DNA of 64,000 bases from Runella sp. CRIBMP. GTDB taxonomy: Bacteria; Bacteroidota; Bacteroidia; Cytophagales; Spirosomataceae. Below, piece after piece: positions 1-8,909 of this stretch; the first letter of the stretch is position 1; each line of letters starts with the position of its first letter. The notes beneath the pieces were generated by a model. The model did not search any database and was not told the DNA's origin. It worked only from the letters and a program-made list of their open reading frames with translations. The position numbers were made by a program, and so were the translations under genes. The DNA is taken from positions 124,001 through 188,000 of the forward strand of contig NZ_JAAAKZ010000008.1 of the NCBI RefSeq assembly GCF_009905605.1, read 5' to 3'.

Positions 1-292
1 TGTATCAGCAGGTTACAACACCAACAACGATACCGACCGCGTGCAAGACGGCTCTTTCTTGAGAGGTAGAAACATCCTATTGTCGTATAAATTCTCCCCA
101 AAAATGATTGAGAAAATCCACCTTAATCGTTTGAGAGCCTTTGTTTCGGTACAAAACTTCTTCCTTAACACCAAGTTTGAAGGCTATGACCCTGAAGTAT
201 CAACTTCTGGTTCGGCATTTGACCAAGGAGTTGATTTGTATGCCTATCCAAAACCGCGCGTTTTTATGGTTGGGTTAAACATCGGATTGTAA
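1..292 (+). CDS. SusC/RagA-type TonB-dependent receptor, C-terminal end (partial)
   Basis: The frame is open from the window edge and ends in TAA at 290-292, so only about the last 96 residues are present. The visible part alternates beta-strand-like segments and ends in an aromatic-rich barrel strand that finishes with G-L-N-I-G-L, as SusC proteins do. A SusD gene follows 17 bases later, the standard order of an outer-membrane glycan or nutrient uptake pair. The substrate cannot be read from this fragment. Confidence 0.85.
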   Translation, partial: VSAGYNTNNDTDRVQDGSFLRGRNILLSYKFSPKMIEKIHLNRLRAFVSVQNFFLNTKFEGYDPEVSTSGSAFDQGVDLYAYPKPRVFMVGLNIGL

Positions 293-309
293 TAGTTGTG
301 TAATTTTTA

Positions 310-1827
310 ATGGATACTCTAATGAAATACACTATAAAGTTTTTTAGTCAACTGATACTGAGCGGAACATTGGTTTTGTGCGGGGTGAGCTGCTCCGATT
401 TTTTGGAAGAGCCCGATCGTTCAAATTTTACGATGGAAAACTATTTCACCAAGCCCGAACACGCCGAAAGTGTGGTGAACTCCATTTACGAAAACCTTCG
501 AAACGTGTTAGGAGGTGGATTTGGCGGCGCGCCATGGATGATGCTTGAATTTGCTACTGGCTTGGCCAACACCGAGTTGGGGCAGGCCCAAAACAGCATT
601 TTTGTGCGGAATCTGGTCAATAATTCAGACAATGGTTACGGTGCCACCTACTGGACTAGCCACTACCGGGGTATTGCTAATGCCAACCTAGCGATTGCGA
701 AAATACCAGGTATTTCGATGAACGAAGCCGCTAAAAAGCGCTATCTGGGAGAAGCACGATTCCTGCGGGCGTTGTATTACTATGATTTGGTGCGCATCTT
801 CGGCAACATTTCGCTTATTACAGAGCCAGTTGATTTGAAATCGCCCGATTTATACCCTACGCAGGTATCGCCAGAAGAGGTATATAAGGTAATCGTAGCC
901 GATTTGATTGAGGCGGAAGCTTCCGGCTTGCCGTACACCGATGCCACTGGGCGGGTGTCTTTAGGGGCTGTTAAGTCGCTGCTGTCGAGTGTATACCTTA
1001 CCATGGCGGGCTTCCCCTTGCAAAAAGGCGCTGAATACTACAAAAAAGCGGCTGATAAGGCCAAGGAGGTAGTCGATTCTGGCAAATTTAGCCTGTTTCC
1101 TTCGTATGATGATTTGCGTAATCCTGCTAAAAAGAACATCGGCGAAAACATTTTCATGGCGCAATATGTCGCTTTCGTATTGCCTTCCAATTGGCAAACA
1201 TCCATTATTCCGTACAATCAAGGTATCTCGGCCTATACGGATGAGACTGGGGCTATTTTTGCCAATAAAGAGTTTGTAGAATCGTACGAAAATGGCGACA
1301 AACGAGCGGCCGAAAAGCAATTTTATTACACTTCTTTCTCACTGCGGAGCGACCGTACCAAAACCCGTAATTTGGGAGGCTATTACCTGTACAAACACTT
1401 CGATACCGAAGCTCAACTCAGCACCACAAGCAGTGGCTTGAACTGGACCATGATGCGCTACGCGGAAGTTTTGCTGACCTATGCCGAAGCCGAAAACGAA
1501 GCAAATGGCCCCTCAGCGGCGGTATATGAAGCTGTTAATGCCATTCGCCGACGCGCTCAACTACCCGATTTGGCTGGTTTGACCAAAGCACAACTCAGAG
1601 AGGCAATCTGGAAAGAGCGCTGGTACGAGCTGAGTTTTGAAAACAAAACTTGGTATGACATGACCCGCCTCCGCAAGGCGTTTAACGTAACGACTAAGAA
1701 GTTTGAGGATTTTGTCGGTCATAAGTTTTCATACGGTCCTGTGCTCAAAGAAAGAGAATTGTTGTTTCCGATTCCCACCGCCGAAATTCGTAACAACAAT
1801 AAGTTGAAGCAGAATACTGGTTATTGA
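310..1827 (+). CDS. SusD/RagB family nutrient-binding outer membrane lipoprotein
   Basis: This is the surface lipoprotein that caps a SusC barrel and captures substrate. A signal peptide leads to Cys residues at about 24 and 28, followed by S-D, as expected for a Bacteroidota lipoprotein. TPR-like helices follow, with the SusD segments G-E-A-R-F-L-R-A-L-Y-Y-Y near residue 145 and R-R-R-A near 415, and a C-terminal end of the form L-x-Q-N-T-G-Y. The 505-residue length is normal. A start at 322 (M-K-Y-T) is equally plausible. It lies directly behind the SusC fragment, so the two form one uptake unit. Confidence 0.93.
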   Translation: MDTLMKYTIKFFSQLILSGTLVLCGVSCSDFLEEPDRSNFTMENYFTKPEHAESVVNSIYENLRNVLGGGFGGAPWMMLEFATGLANTELGQAQNSIFVRNLVNNSDNGYGATYWTSHYRGIANANLAIAKIPGISMNEAAKKRYLGEARFLRALYYYDLVRIFGNISLITEPVDLKSPDLYPTQVSPEEVYKVIVADLIEAEASGLPYTDATGRVSLGAVKSLLSSVYLTMAGFPLQKGAEYYKKAADKAKEVVDSGKFSLFPSYDDLRNPAKKNIGENIFMAQYVAFVLPSNWQTSIIPYNQGISAYTDETGAIFANKEFVESYENGDKRAAEKQFYYTSFSLRSDRTKTRNLGGYYLYKHFDTEAQLSTTSSGLNWTMMRYAEVLLTYAEAENEANGPSAAVYEAVNAIRRRAQLPDLAGLTKAQLREAIWKERWYELSFENKTWYDMTRLRKAFNVTTKKFEDFVGHKFSYGPVLKERELLFPIPTAEIRNNNKLKQNTGY

Positions 1828-1857
1828 TAAATGTTTTGTAGATAGAAGTGATTTCTT

Positions 1858-1889
1858 ACCGTAGGCACCTTTTTTTCGGTGCTTACGGT
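1858..1889 (+). terminator. Hairpin after the first SusCD pair
   Basis: A 12-bp stem (ACCGTAGGCACC with its complement, one G-T wobble) closes an eight-base T-rich loop 31 bases after the SusD stop codon. There is no U-run after the stem, so it may be a processing or stabilising hairpin rather than a strong terminator. Confidence 0.45.
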
Positions 1890-1999
1890 ATAAATTTTAG
1901 AAATATGACTTTTCAAATATTAGCGATTTTGCTTAACAACAAATAGCTTTTAGGTTAAAAAGTATAGAATTGTTTAACACCCGCTTAATGACACACTGC

Positions 2000-2902
2000 A
2001 TGATAAAGCGTACTGTAAGTCGTATTGTTGCCAACCATTGGTTTTCGGGGCTGTTCCTAATGTTAGGGATTGTGGCCGTTTCCGCCTTTGATTCTCCCCA
2101 AAAAACAGCTCCGCCAAAAAAGAAACCGTTGGTCGTTTTTGTGGCTGGCGATCATGAATACGGTGGTGAACAAACCCTCCCGCTCATTGCGGCTGAATTA
2201 GAAAAAAACTACGGCGTACGTACCCAAGTACTGAAGTCATTTCCTGACCAAAATGCCGAAAAAAATATCCCTGGTTTAGAAGCACTCCGAGACGCAGATT
2301 TGGCAGTGTTTTTCTTGCGCTGGCGTCAATTGCCGCCTGACCAGCTCCAATACCTTGACGAATACCTTAATTCTGGCAAGCCAGTGATGGGTTTTCGAAC
2401 GTCTACGCACGCATTTAATTTTCCGAAAGGACACGCTTCCGAAGCTTGGAATGCGTTTGGGGAAAGGGCTTTTGGTTCTCCTCCAGGCTGGGGCAAAGCG
2501 GGCCACACCCACTACGGACACAAAAGTACCACCGACGTAACGGTGATTGCTGAAGCGGCCAAGCACCCGATTCTGACGGGCGTACCTTCTGCTTTTCACG
2601 CGGCTTCGTGGTTGTACCGCGTTCGCCCCGATTATCCGCCGCAAGATGCAACCCCGCTGCTGATGGGAAAATCAGTAAATCCTGACAAAGCCGCCATTGA
2701 TAATCCAGTAGCTTGGACGTGGAAAAATAAAGCCAACGCCAAAGTATTTTTTACGACGCTAGGGCACCCCGAAGATTTTCAACAAGAAGGTGTTCAGCGG
2801 CTCACCATCAACGCAATACATTGGTTGTTGGGCAAACCCGTTCCTAAAAAATGGAAAGGTAAAATGGAAATAAATGTGCCTTACCGAGGTATTGTAAACT
2901 AG
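2000..2902 (+). CDS. Secreted ThuA-like domain protein
   Basis: The start chosen here gives a good signal peptide (M-I-K-R-T-V, then a hydrophobic run ending near V-S-A-F). ATG at 1988 and TTG at 1970 are alternatives. After a lysine- and proline-rich linker comes L-V-V-F-V-A-G-D-H-E-Y and a class I glutamine amidotransferase-like fold typical of ThuA/trehalose-utilisation proteins. G-F-R-T-S-T-H-A-F occupies the nucleophile-elbow position, with Ser/Thr instead of the amidotransferase Cys. ThuA-like proteins occur in sugar catabolic loci, where their reaction is poorly defined. It lies between a SusD gene and a large cytochrome c protein, all on the same strand. Confidence 0.82.
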   Translation: MIKRTVSRIVANHWFSGLFLMLGIVAVSAFDSPQKTAPPKKKPLVVFVAGDHEYGGEQTLPLIAAELEKNYGVRTQVLKSFPDQNAEKNIPGLEALRDADLAVFFLRWRQLPPDQLQYLDEYLNSGKPVMGFRTSTHAFNFPKGHASEAWNAFGERAFGSPPGWGKAGHTHYGHKSTTDVTVIAEAAKHPILTGVPSAFHAASWLYRVRPDYPPQDATPLLMGKSVNPDKAAIDNPVAWTWKNKANAKVFFTTLGHPEDFQQEGVQRLTINAIHWLLGKPVPKKWKGKMEINVPYRGIVN

Positions 2903-2964
2903 TAGAGCAGTACTAAATACATCATTATTAATTACGAGTTAAAAATTTAAAATAACTAAACCCA

Positions 2965-5900
2965 ATGAGAATACGTATCAAGGGATTGCTAATAGCCGTT
3001 GGATTGATGTTGATTGTTTTCAGCTCTTTCCAATTCAATCAATCCAATACTCTGACAGTTGGAAATGGGGCCCACATTTCACTGATTGGTAATAATTTGG
3101 GGTCACGAATGATGAATTACGGTCACTTTGAAACCGAAATGAACGTTCGCTACCCAGAGAATTCGCTTGTTATCCGTAACATGTGCGATGGCGGTGATAC
3201 TCCAGGTTTTCGCCCGCACGCCAGCCGAAACTCGCCTTGGGCGTTTCCTGGGGCTGAAAAATTTCAGACCGAATACGCCAACTACTCAAACAGCGAGGGC
3301 CACTTTGACACCCCCGACCAATGGCTTACTCGCCTTAAAACGGACATTATTGTGGCTTTTTTTGGGTTCAATGAATCCTATCAGGGAAAAGCGGGCTTGG
3401 CCAACTACAAAGCAGAACTTGATGCGTTTATCAAACATACCTTGAGCCAAAAATACAATGGAACAACGCCGCCGCAATTGGCGCTCGTGTCACCCATTGC
3501 GTTTGAAGATTTATCGGCTATGTACGACTTGCCCAATGGCAAAAAGGAGAATGAAAACTTGCTCTTGTACACCAAAGCCATGCAGGAAGTAGCCGACCAA
3601 AACAACGTACTTTTTGTGGATGCTTTTACGCCTTCGCAAAAATGGTACAATGAAAGCAAAGAGCCACTGACCATCGATGGATTGCAACTCAATGAAGCTG
3701 GTTATAAAAAACTGAGCATTTTATTGACGGACCAACTGTTTGGAAAAACCGCCGCTAAAGCCGAAGCCAACCGCAAATTGGTGCACGATGCCGTCATGGA
3801 GAAAAACTGGATGTGGCACAATGACTATAAAATCCCGAATGGGGTACACGTGTACGGGCGTCGCTACAATCCGTTTGGCCCCGACAACTATCCCGCTGAG
3901 ATTAAGAAAATTCGGGAAATGACCGATATTCGTGACAAAGCCATTTGGTTAGCCGCTTCTAAAGGCGAGAAAACAGACCTTGCCGCCGCCGACAAAAACA
4001 CTACACCGTTGCCTCCCGTTAAAACCAACTTCAATCCCGAGAAAAACGGTAGTCTTACCTACCTCTACGGACAAGATGCGCTCAACAAGCTGAAAGTGCC
4101 AGCGGGCTATAAAATTGAGCTTTTTGCTTCAGAAGCTGAGTTTAATGACTTAGCCAATCCCGTACAAATGTCTTTTGATAATAAAGGACGTTTGTGGGTA
4201 GCTGTCATGCCGAGTTATCCTCATTATAAGCCAGGAGATACTCGGCCCAATGATAAAATCTTGATTTTGGAAGACACCAATGGTGACGGTAAAGCCGATA
4301 AACAGACAGTGTTTGTCGATGGTTTGCACTTGCCATTGGGTTTTGAAATCGCTAAAGAAGGCGTTTACGTTTCTCAGGGAACGAACCTGAAATTATTTAC
4401 CGATACCAACGGAGATGACAAGGCCGACAAAGTAGAAATTCTGCTGAGCGGTTTTGACGACCACGATACCCACCACAACAGCAGCGCGTTTTGCGCCGAT
4501 CCTTCGGGAGCTATTTATACAGGAGAAGGGGTGTTTTTACACACCAATGTAGAAACACCTTACGGCCCTGTTCGGGCTACCAACGGTGGGTTTTACCGCT
4601 ATGCTCCGCAATTGCATAAATTAGAGCGTACCGCCCAATTGGCTATCCCTAACCCTTGGGGGATTGCTTTTGATGATTGGGGGCAGCCGTTTTTTGCTGA
4701 AACTTCCAGCCCTGACGTTCGTTGGATGTTGCCTGGCTCGGTGTTGCCGCGCTACGGACAGGCTACGCACAAGTCATTCCAATTGATTGAAAAAGACCAC
4801 ATGGTGCGTCCTACGTCTGGACTGGAATTTTTGTGGAGTCGCCATTTTCCTGATGAAGTACAGGGAGATATGCTTATCAACAACACCATCGGATTTTTGG
4901 GTACAAAACAACACCAAATTTGGGACGACGGTACGGGCTACAAGACAAAACACCGTCAGGATTTGATTGTGAGTGAAGATCGTAATTTCCGCCCCGTTGA
5001 CATGGAAATTGCGCCTGATGGCTCGCTGTATGTTATTGACTGGCATAATATCCTTATCGGACACATGCAGCACAACGCCCGTGATCCACTGCGCGACCAC
5101 GTACACGGAAGAGTATACCGCATTACCTACCCTTCCCGTCCGCTGCTTACTCCCGCCAAAATAGATGGTGCGAGTGTTGAGGTACTTTTGGACAATCTCA
5201 AATTGCCCGAATACCGTACCCGCTACCGTACCCGTCGTGAATTGAGAGGTAGAGATGCTGCCGAAGTATTGCCAAAAATAACGAAATGGGCCGCAAGTTT
5301 GAACAAAGCTGATGCGCGTTACGAACATCATTTGCTGGAAGCATTGTGGGTAAGCTGGGGATTGGATAAAGTAGACCAAAAATTGTTGCGTCAATTGCTC
5401 AAAGCCAAAGATTACCGCGTCAGAGCGGCGGCTACGCAGGTAGTGCGCTACACCGGCCACCAAGTGGCCGACCAGGCTGCATTGCTGATGCAGGCCGCTA
5501 AAGATGAAAACCCCCGCGTGCGACTGGTGGCGATTGTGGCGGCCTCTTGGATTGATAAAGAAAAGGGCTTGGCTGTTTTGGCCGAAGCTAAAAAGAAGCC
5601 GCTTGACGAGTGGATGATTCATGCCCACGAAACAGCAGTAGCACACTTAAATGGAGAAAATGTGGCTAAGAAAAAGGAAGCTGAAGTGATTTCGGCATTG
5701 AAAGGGGCTGAATTGGAAGCTTTTAAATTGGGGAAAACCATTTACAGCAAAGAAGGATACTGTATTACTTGTCACCAAGCGGATGGAAAGGGGCTATCGG
5801 CTTCTGGTTTCCCCCCACTTGCGGGCAAATGGGTGCAGGGAAATGAGGAGCGTTTAATCAAAATAGTATTGAAAGGATTGCTCGGTCCGATTGAAGTAAG

Positions 5901-6117
5901 CGGTAAACAATACCCTGGTCAAGTACCGATGACGCCTTTTGGCGGTTTGTTAAACGATAAAGAGGTGGCTGCTGTATTGACTTACGTTCGTAACTCGTTT
6001 GGCAATAAAGCCTCCGCGATTTCGCCCGAAAAAGTCAAAGCAGTACGTGCGGCTACGGCAGGTCAAAGCGACATTTATAATTCTTCAAAACTGTTGAAAG
6101 AACATCCGTTGGAGTAA
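2965..6117 (+). CDS. Multidomain secreted protein: SGNH-like domain, DUF7133-type beta-propeller, HEAT repeats, cytochrome c
   Basis: A signal peptide (residues 1-24) is followed by a GDSL/SGNH-like domain (about 35-265), then a six-bladed propeller of the membrane-bound dehydrogenase or PVC-type class (about 375-730, with N-P-W-G-I-A-F-D near 567). HEAT-like helices (about 740-900) and a C-terminal class I cytochrome c domain follow, with the haem motif C-I-T-C-H at 933-937. The likely location is the periplasm or outer surface, and electron transfer during sugar oxidation is plausible but inferred. The SGNH domain looks degenerate: the block I serine position reads I-G-N-N and the usual D-x-x-H reads D238-G-L-Q241. 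A hairpin terminator follows at 6139. Confidence 0.85.
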   Translation: MRIRIKGLLIAVGLMLIVFSSFQFNQSNTLTVGNGAHISLIGNNLGSRMMNYGHFETEMNVRYPENSLVIRNMCDGGDTPGFRPHASRNSPWAFPGAEKFQTEYANYSNSEGHFDTPDQWLTRLKTDIIVAFFGFNESYQGKAGLANYKAELDAFIKHTLSQKYNGTTPPQLALVSPIAFEDLSAMYDLPNGKKENENLLLYTKAMQEVADQNNVLFVDAFTPSQKWYNESKEPLTIDGLQLNEAGYKKLSILLTDQLFGKTAAKAEANRKLVHDAVMEKNWMWHNDYKIPNGVHVYGRRYNPFGPDNYPAEIKKIREMTDIRDKAIWLAASKGEKTDLAAADKNTTPLPPVKTNFNPEKNGSLTYLYGQDALNKLKVPAGYKIELFASEAEFNDLANPVQMSFDNKGRLWVAVMPSYPHYKPGDTRPNDKILILEDTNGDGKADKQTVFVDGLHLPLGFEIAKEGVYVSQGTNLKLFTDTNGDDKADKVEILLSGFDDHDTHHNSSAFCADPSGAIYTGEGVFLHTNVETPYGPVRATNGGFYRYAPQLHKLERTAQLAIPNPWGIAFDDWGQPFFAETSSPDVRWMLPGSVLPRYGQATHKSFQLIEKDHMVRPTSGLEFLWSRHFPDEVQGDMLINNTIGFLGTKQHQIWDDGTGYKTKHRQDLIVSEDRNFRPVDMEIAPDGSLYVIDWHNILIGHMQHNARDPLRDHVHGRVYRITYPSRPLLTPAKIDGASVEVLLDNLKLPEYRTRYRTRRELRGRDAAEVLPKITKWAASLNKADARYEHHLLEALWVSWGLDKVDQKLLRQLLKAKDYRVRAAATQVVRYTGHQVADQAALLMQAAKDENPRVRLVAIVAASWIDKEKGLAVLAEAKKKPLDEWMIHAHETAVAHLNGENVAKKKEAEVISALKGAELEAFKLGKTIYSKEGYCITCHQADGKGLSASGFPPLAGKWVQGNEERLIKIVLKGLLGPIEVSGKQYPGQVPMTPFGGLLNDKEVAAVLTYVRNSFGNKASAISPEKVKAVRAATAGQSDIYNSSKLLKEHPLE

Positions 6118-6138
6118 TCATCAATGAAAAATAGGGAA

Positions 6139-6166
6139 GGGCAGGCGCTTGCGTCTGCCCTTTTTT
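6139..6166 (+). terminator. Intrinsic terminator
   Basis: A GC-rich stem (GGGCAGGCG pairing with CGTCTGCCC, one wobble) has a four-base loop and is followed by six T residues. It lies 21 bases after the cytochrome c protein gene and just before the convergent esterase gene ends, so it may serve both strands. Confidence 0.75.
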
Positions 6167-6170
6167 GCTG

Positions 6171-7037
6171 TTAAAACTGCACCCTTTTCAAAAACGCCGC
6201 CATTTTATCCATTAACTCTTTGGTTGCATAGGCCGGGCCTGAATGCCCTGCGTTGGGGATAAATTCGATCTGAACGGGTAGGTTTTTGCTTTTGTAAGCA
6301 CTCATCAACTCGATGGATTGGTTGATGGGTACTTGATTGTCTTGCTCGCCGTGCACAATAAAAAGGGGAGGGGCACTTGCACTGACCTGATAAACTGGAC
6401 TGGCAGCTTTGGCCAATTCAGGCACTTGCTCCACGGGTTTGCCCAACAAAATGGCCAGCGCGGGCAAGCGCACATTCAGCCCGTGCGGTGTTGATTGACT
6501 CAGTATGGTCAAAAAATTGGTAGGGCCGAAGAAATCAATGCAGGCCTGCACCGAAGAGGAGGTTGTGAGATAGTTACCCAGCGTCCCTTCAAGGGTGGGA
6601 TTGTTGGTGGTGGTGGCGACCAATGCTGCCAAATGCCCGCCAGAAGAGGCACCCCAAATAATGATTTTGTCTGATTTATAGCCGTATTGGGTGGCATTGG
6701 CCCGCAAAAAACGAATGGCCGCTTTGATGTCGTGAACGGGCGCAGGAAAGGCTTTTTCGGTGCTAGCCCGAAAATCAACGCTTGCTAGCGCGTAGCCGTG
6801 CGTCAACATCCCCAGCGGTGGATTTTCTTTACTCCCTGAGTGCCACGCCCCACCGTGAATCCACACAATGAGATAGGGCTCACTTTGCGTTTTGAGTTTG
6901 TGAATATCTAACGTCAATTTTTTGCCGTCGGCCTCGGCGTAGGTGATGTTTTTGACAATCACTGTGTCTTTTTGGGCCATAATGAGACTTGATGGCAGGA
7001 AAATCAGTAAAAAAAATAGTTTTGGGACAGTGTTCAT
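6171..7037 (-). CDS. Secreted alpha/beta hydrolase (BD-FAE/esterase-like)
   Basis: A signal peptide (M-N-T-V-P-K-L-F-F-L-L-I-F) precedes an alpha/beta hydrolase domain. The oxyanion motif W-I-H-G-G-A-W-H is present, the nucleophile elbow is G-A-S-S-G-G-H, the acid is in H-G-E-Q-D-N-Q-V-P and the catalytic His is in N-A-G-H-S-G. This pattern fits carboxylesterases and feruloyl- or acetyl-xylan esterase-like enzymes that remove acyl groups from glycans. The substrate is not known. It is the last gene of a leftward group behind the LamG-like and DUF2911 genes. Confidence 0.86.
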   Translation of the reverse strand: MNTVPKLFFLLIFLPSSLIMAQKDTVIVKNITYAEADGKKLTLDIHKLKTQSEPYLIVWIHGGAWHSGSKENPPLGMLTHGYALASVDFRASTEKAFPAPVHDIKAAIRFLRANATQYGYKSDKIIIWGASSGGHLAALVATTTNNPTLEGTLGNYLTTSSSVQACIDFFGPTNFLTILSQSTPHGLNVRLPALAILLGKPVEQVPELAKAASPVYQVSASAPPLFIVHGEQDNQVPINQSIELMSAYKSKNLPVQIEFIPNAGHSGPAYATKELMDKMAAFLKRVQF

Positions 7038-7127
7038 GGGGAATTATCGAAGAGATTGCCGAAATAGAGAATCGGTGTATGCTAAAGCCATGGTATACCC
7101 TTTATTTACTTCTCTTACTGAATGCCT

Positions 7128-8231
7128 TTATTTCTCGATTTTTATTCCTTCCCAATCTTCCATTTTTGCCTTCAGGCCCCAGCCGCCAAATGTTTCGGAA
7201 ACAGAGATCCAAAGCTCATTTCTACCTTTTTTAAGGGGTAAAAAAACTTCATCAAAATACCCGATCGTGCCCAGAAATCGGTAATCGCGCGAGAGAAATT
7301 CATCATGGCCCGAATACAGGATTTGGTCATTGAGGTATACGGTGGCTTTGTCGCTGAAACCCAAATATAGCTTTTTAATTTGCTCATTATCAGCGGTAAT
7401 GATGACTTTTGCGAACACGGTATTGTGCTCATTGTCAAACGTTGAGATAGCAGCGAGGTTTGCGGTGCCGGTCGTTTCCGCGGTCAGTTTTTGCCACGTC
7501 AGGTTGTCTTTTTGAGCGTGGGTCAATCGGTAGATTTTATCCAGTTTGTTGCCGGCAAACGGACTCGAAACCTGCCATTCGGCAATGGTGTGGGGAGGCG
7601 TGGGCGCTTCGGGCTTGACATTGCTTGTCAATACGGGATTTGATTGTGGCGTGTAGGTGAAGTTGGCAAAATAAGAACCCACATTTCCGTTGGCATAGAT
7701 TCCCAACATGCCCGTTTTTACGGTCCGTTTCAGGACCGGAATGGATAGAACGGCCTTGCTCATGTCGTCAATGAATACTTCGCCGCGACTGCCCGAAATC
7801 ACCAGTTTGACGTGAAACCACTGATTGAATCTGTACTTGACGGGCACGCCGTAGCCTTCGCCATGGTATAGTTGCCAGCTTGATATTGATTCATAAACAG
7901 GGGTGTATTGGTTGGCGTCGGGATTGCCGGATTGGTGTGGACGTAGGTAAAATTCCTCGTAGTTTTTGGTATCCTGCATCCGAAAGGTAACGCCTGTAAA
8001 GCCGCGTTCCTGCGGAAAAGCAATGTCAAATTCGATGATACCGTCCTGTAGCTGCGCTTCTTTGGCGTAGGCCATTCCTTTTTTGAGAAACAGAGCTTTC
8101 TTTCCCTGAAAATCTTCCACTCTGCTTTGTTCGGCCTCGATGGTCCATTGGCGGGAGTCAAACGGAATCAATGTTTGGGCAGTCGCCTGAAGCGACCACC
8201 CGATGATGAATAAAATGGCTGTAAGTTTCAT
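7128..8231 (-). CDS. Secreted LamG/concanavalin A-like protein, function unknown
   Basis: The 367-residue product starts with a signal peptide ending at A-T-A-Q. Residues of about 25-195 resemble a concanavalin A-like jelly roll of the DUF1080/LamG type, with I-I-E-F-D-I-A-F, G-V-T-F-R and a W-F-H-V-K-L-V-I strand. The C-terminal third is a second beta-rich domain with no family I can name with confidence. It may bind or cleave a glycan, but no catalytic residues can be pointed out. It begins 16 bases after the DUF2911 gene and precedes the esterase gene, so the three probably form one transcript. Confidence 0.75.
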   Translation of the reverse strand: MKLTAILFIIGWSLQATAQTLIPFDSRQWTIEAEQSRVEDFQGKKALFLKKGMAYAKEAQLQDGIIEFDIAFPQERGFTGVTFRMQDTKNYEEFYLRPHQSGNPDANQYTPVYESISSWQLYHGEGYGVPVKYRFNQWFHVKLVISGSRGEVFIDDMSKAVLSIPVLKRTVKTGMLGIYANGNVGSYFANFTYTPQSNPVLTSNVKPEAPTPPHTIAEWQVSSPFAGNKLDKIYRLTHAQKDNLTWQKLTAETTGTANLAAISTFDNEHNTVFAKVIITADNEQIKKLYLGFSDKATVYLNDQILYSGHDEFLSRDYRFLGTIGYFDEVFLPLKKGRNELWISVSETFGGWGLKAKMEDWEGIKIEK

Positions 8232-8247
8232 TGACTTTTGTATTGAT

Positions 8248-8775
8248 TTACTTCACTTTAAAATCAACTTCCACGTTCTCCCACAAAATACCCACGCTGC
8301 CTTTGGGCGATACGGTGTAGAGCAGTTTTTCATTGAACGTTGCTGATTTTTTTGGCTTTACAGTTACCCGCAGGGCATCCTGTCCGGCGTCGTATTTGAA
8401 CGCGCCCCATTGAGCAGGCACTTTGTTGAAGATGATCGTCCACTCTTTTTCGTTCGGAATGGTGAAAAAACCGTATTTGCCCGCCGCGAGGGGTTGGCCT
8501 TCAATGCTGACGTCTTTATCTACTTCAAACGTGGTGGCTTCGTTGGCTCCCGTGCGCCACACCTGACCGTAGGGCACCAACTCGCCCCACACCTTGCGAC
8601 CTTTGACGGAGGGCTGACCGTAACTGACAGTGACAGTCGCGTTTCCTACCTTTTGCACTACCTGCGCCGGCGGGCTCGGACGGGTGGCTTTGTCTTGGGC
8701 AACGGCTTGGAGACCAACAAAATAAACCGCAAAAACGCTGAACAGAGACAGTGATTTTTTTACATACTTTTGCAT
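8248..8775 (-). CDS. DUF2911 family secreted protein
   Basis: The start at 8775 (M-Q-K-Y-V-K-K) gives a clean signal peptide ending at V-A-Q. A longer frame to 8832 adds 19 residues unlike a signal sequence. The domain shows the DUF2911 hallmarks: V-S-Y-G-Q-P-S-V-K-G-R, W-G-E-L-V-P-Y-G, W-R-T-G-A-N-E-A-T and G-K-Y-G-F-F-T-I-P. DUF2911 proteins are common exported proteins of Bacteroidota with no assigned function. The gene is divergent from the membrane-anchored regulator-like gene at 8910, which could control it. Confidence 0.88.
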   Translation of the reverse strand: MQKYVKKSLSLFSVFAVYFVGLQAVAQDKATRPSPPAQVVQKVGNATVTVSYGQPSVKGRKVWGELVPYGQVWRTGANEATTFEVDKDVSIEGQPLAAGKYGFFTIPNEKEWTIIFNKVPAQWGAFKYDAGQDALRVTVKPKKSATFNEKLLYTVSPKGSVGILWENVEVDFKVK

Positions 8776-8909
8776 AGCTGGAATGAAATTGAGGGTGTTG
8801 AAAAATTGAACGACCCAAAGTTCAGCAATCAAACGGAGACCGCCCGTTCAAAGGCCATTCAAGTTGGTGCAAGTTGATTCAAGTACGTAAATGATTGTTT
8901 ATCAGAGCC

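Noticed and set aside
4774-5646. Long 290-codon frame antisense to the cytochrome c protein gene
   Set aside because: The opposite strand carries a clear multidomain protein through the whole span, and the antisense translation has no recognisable domain or signal.
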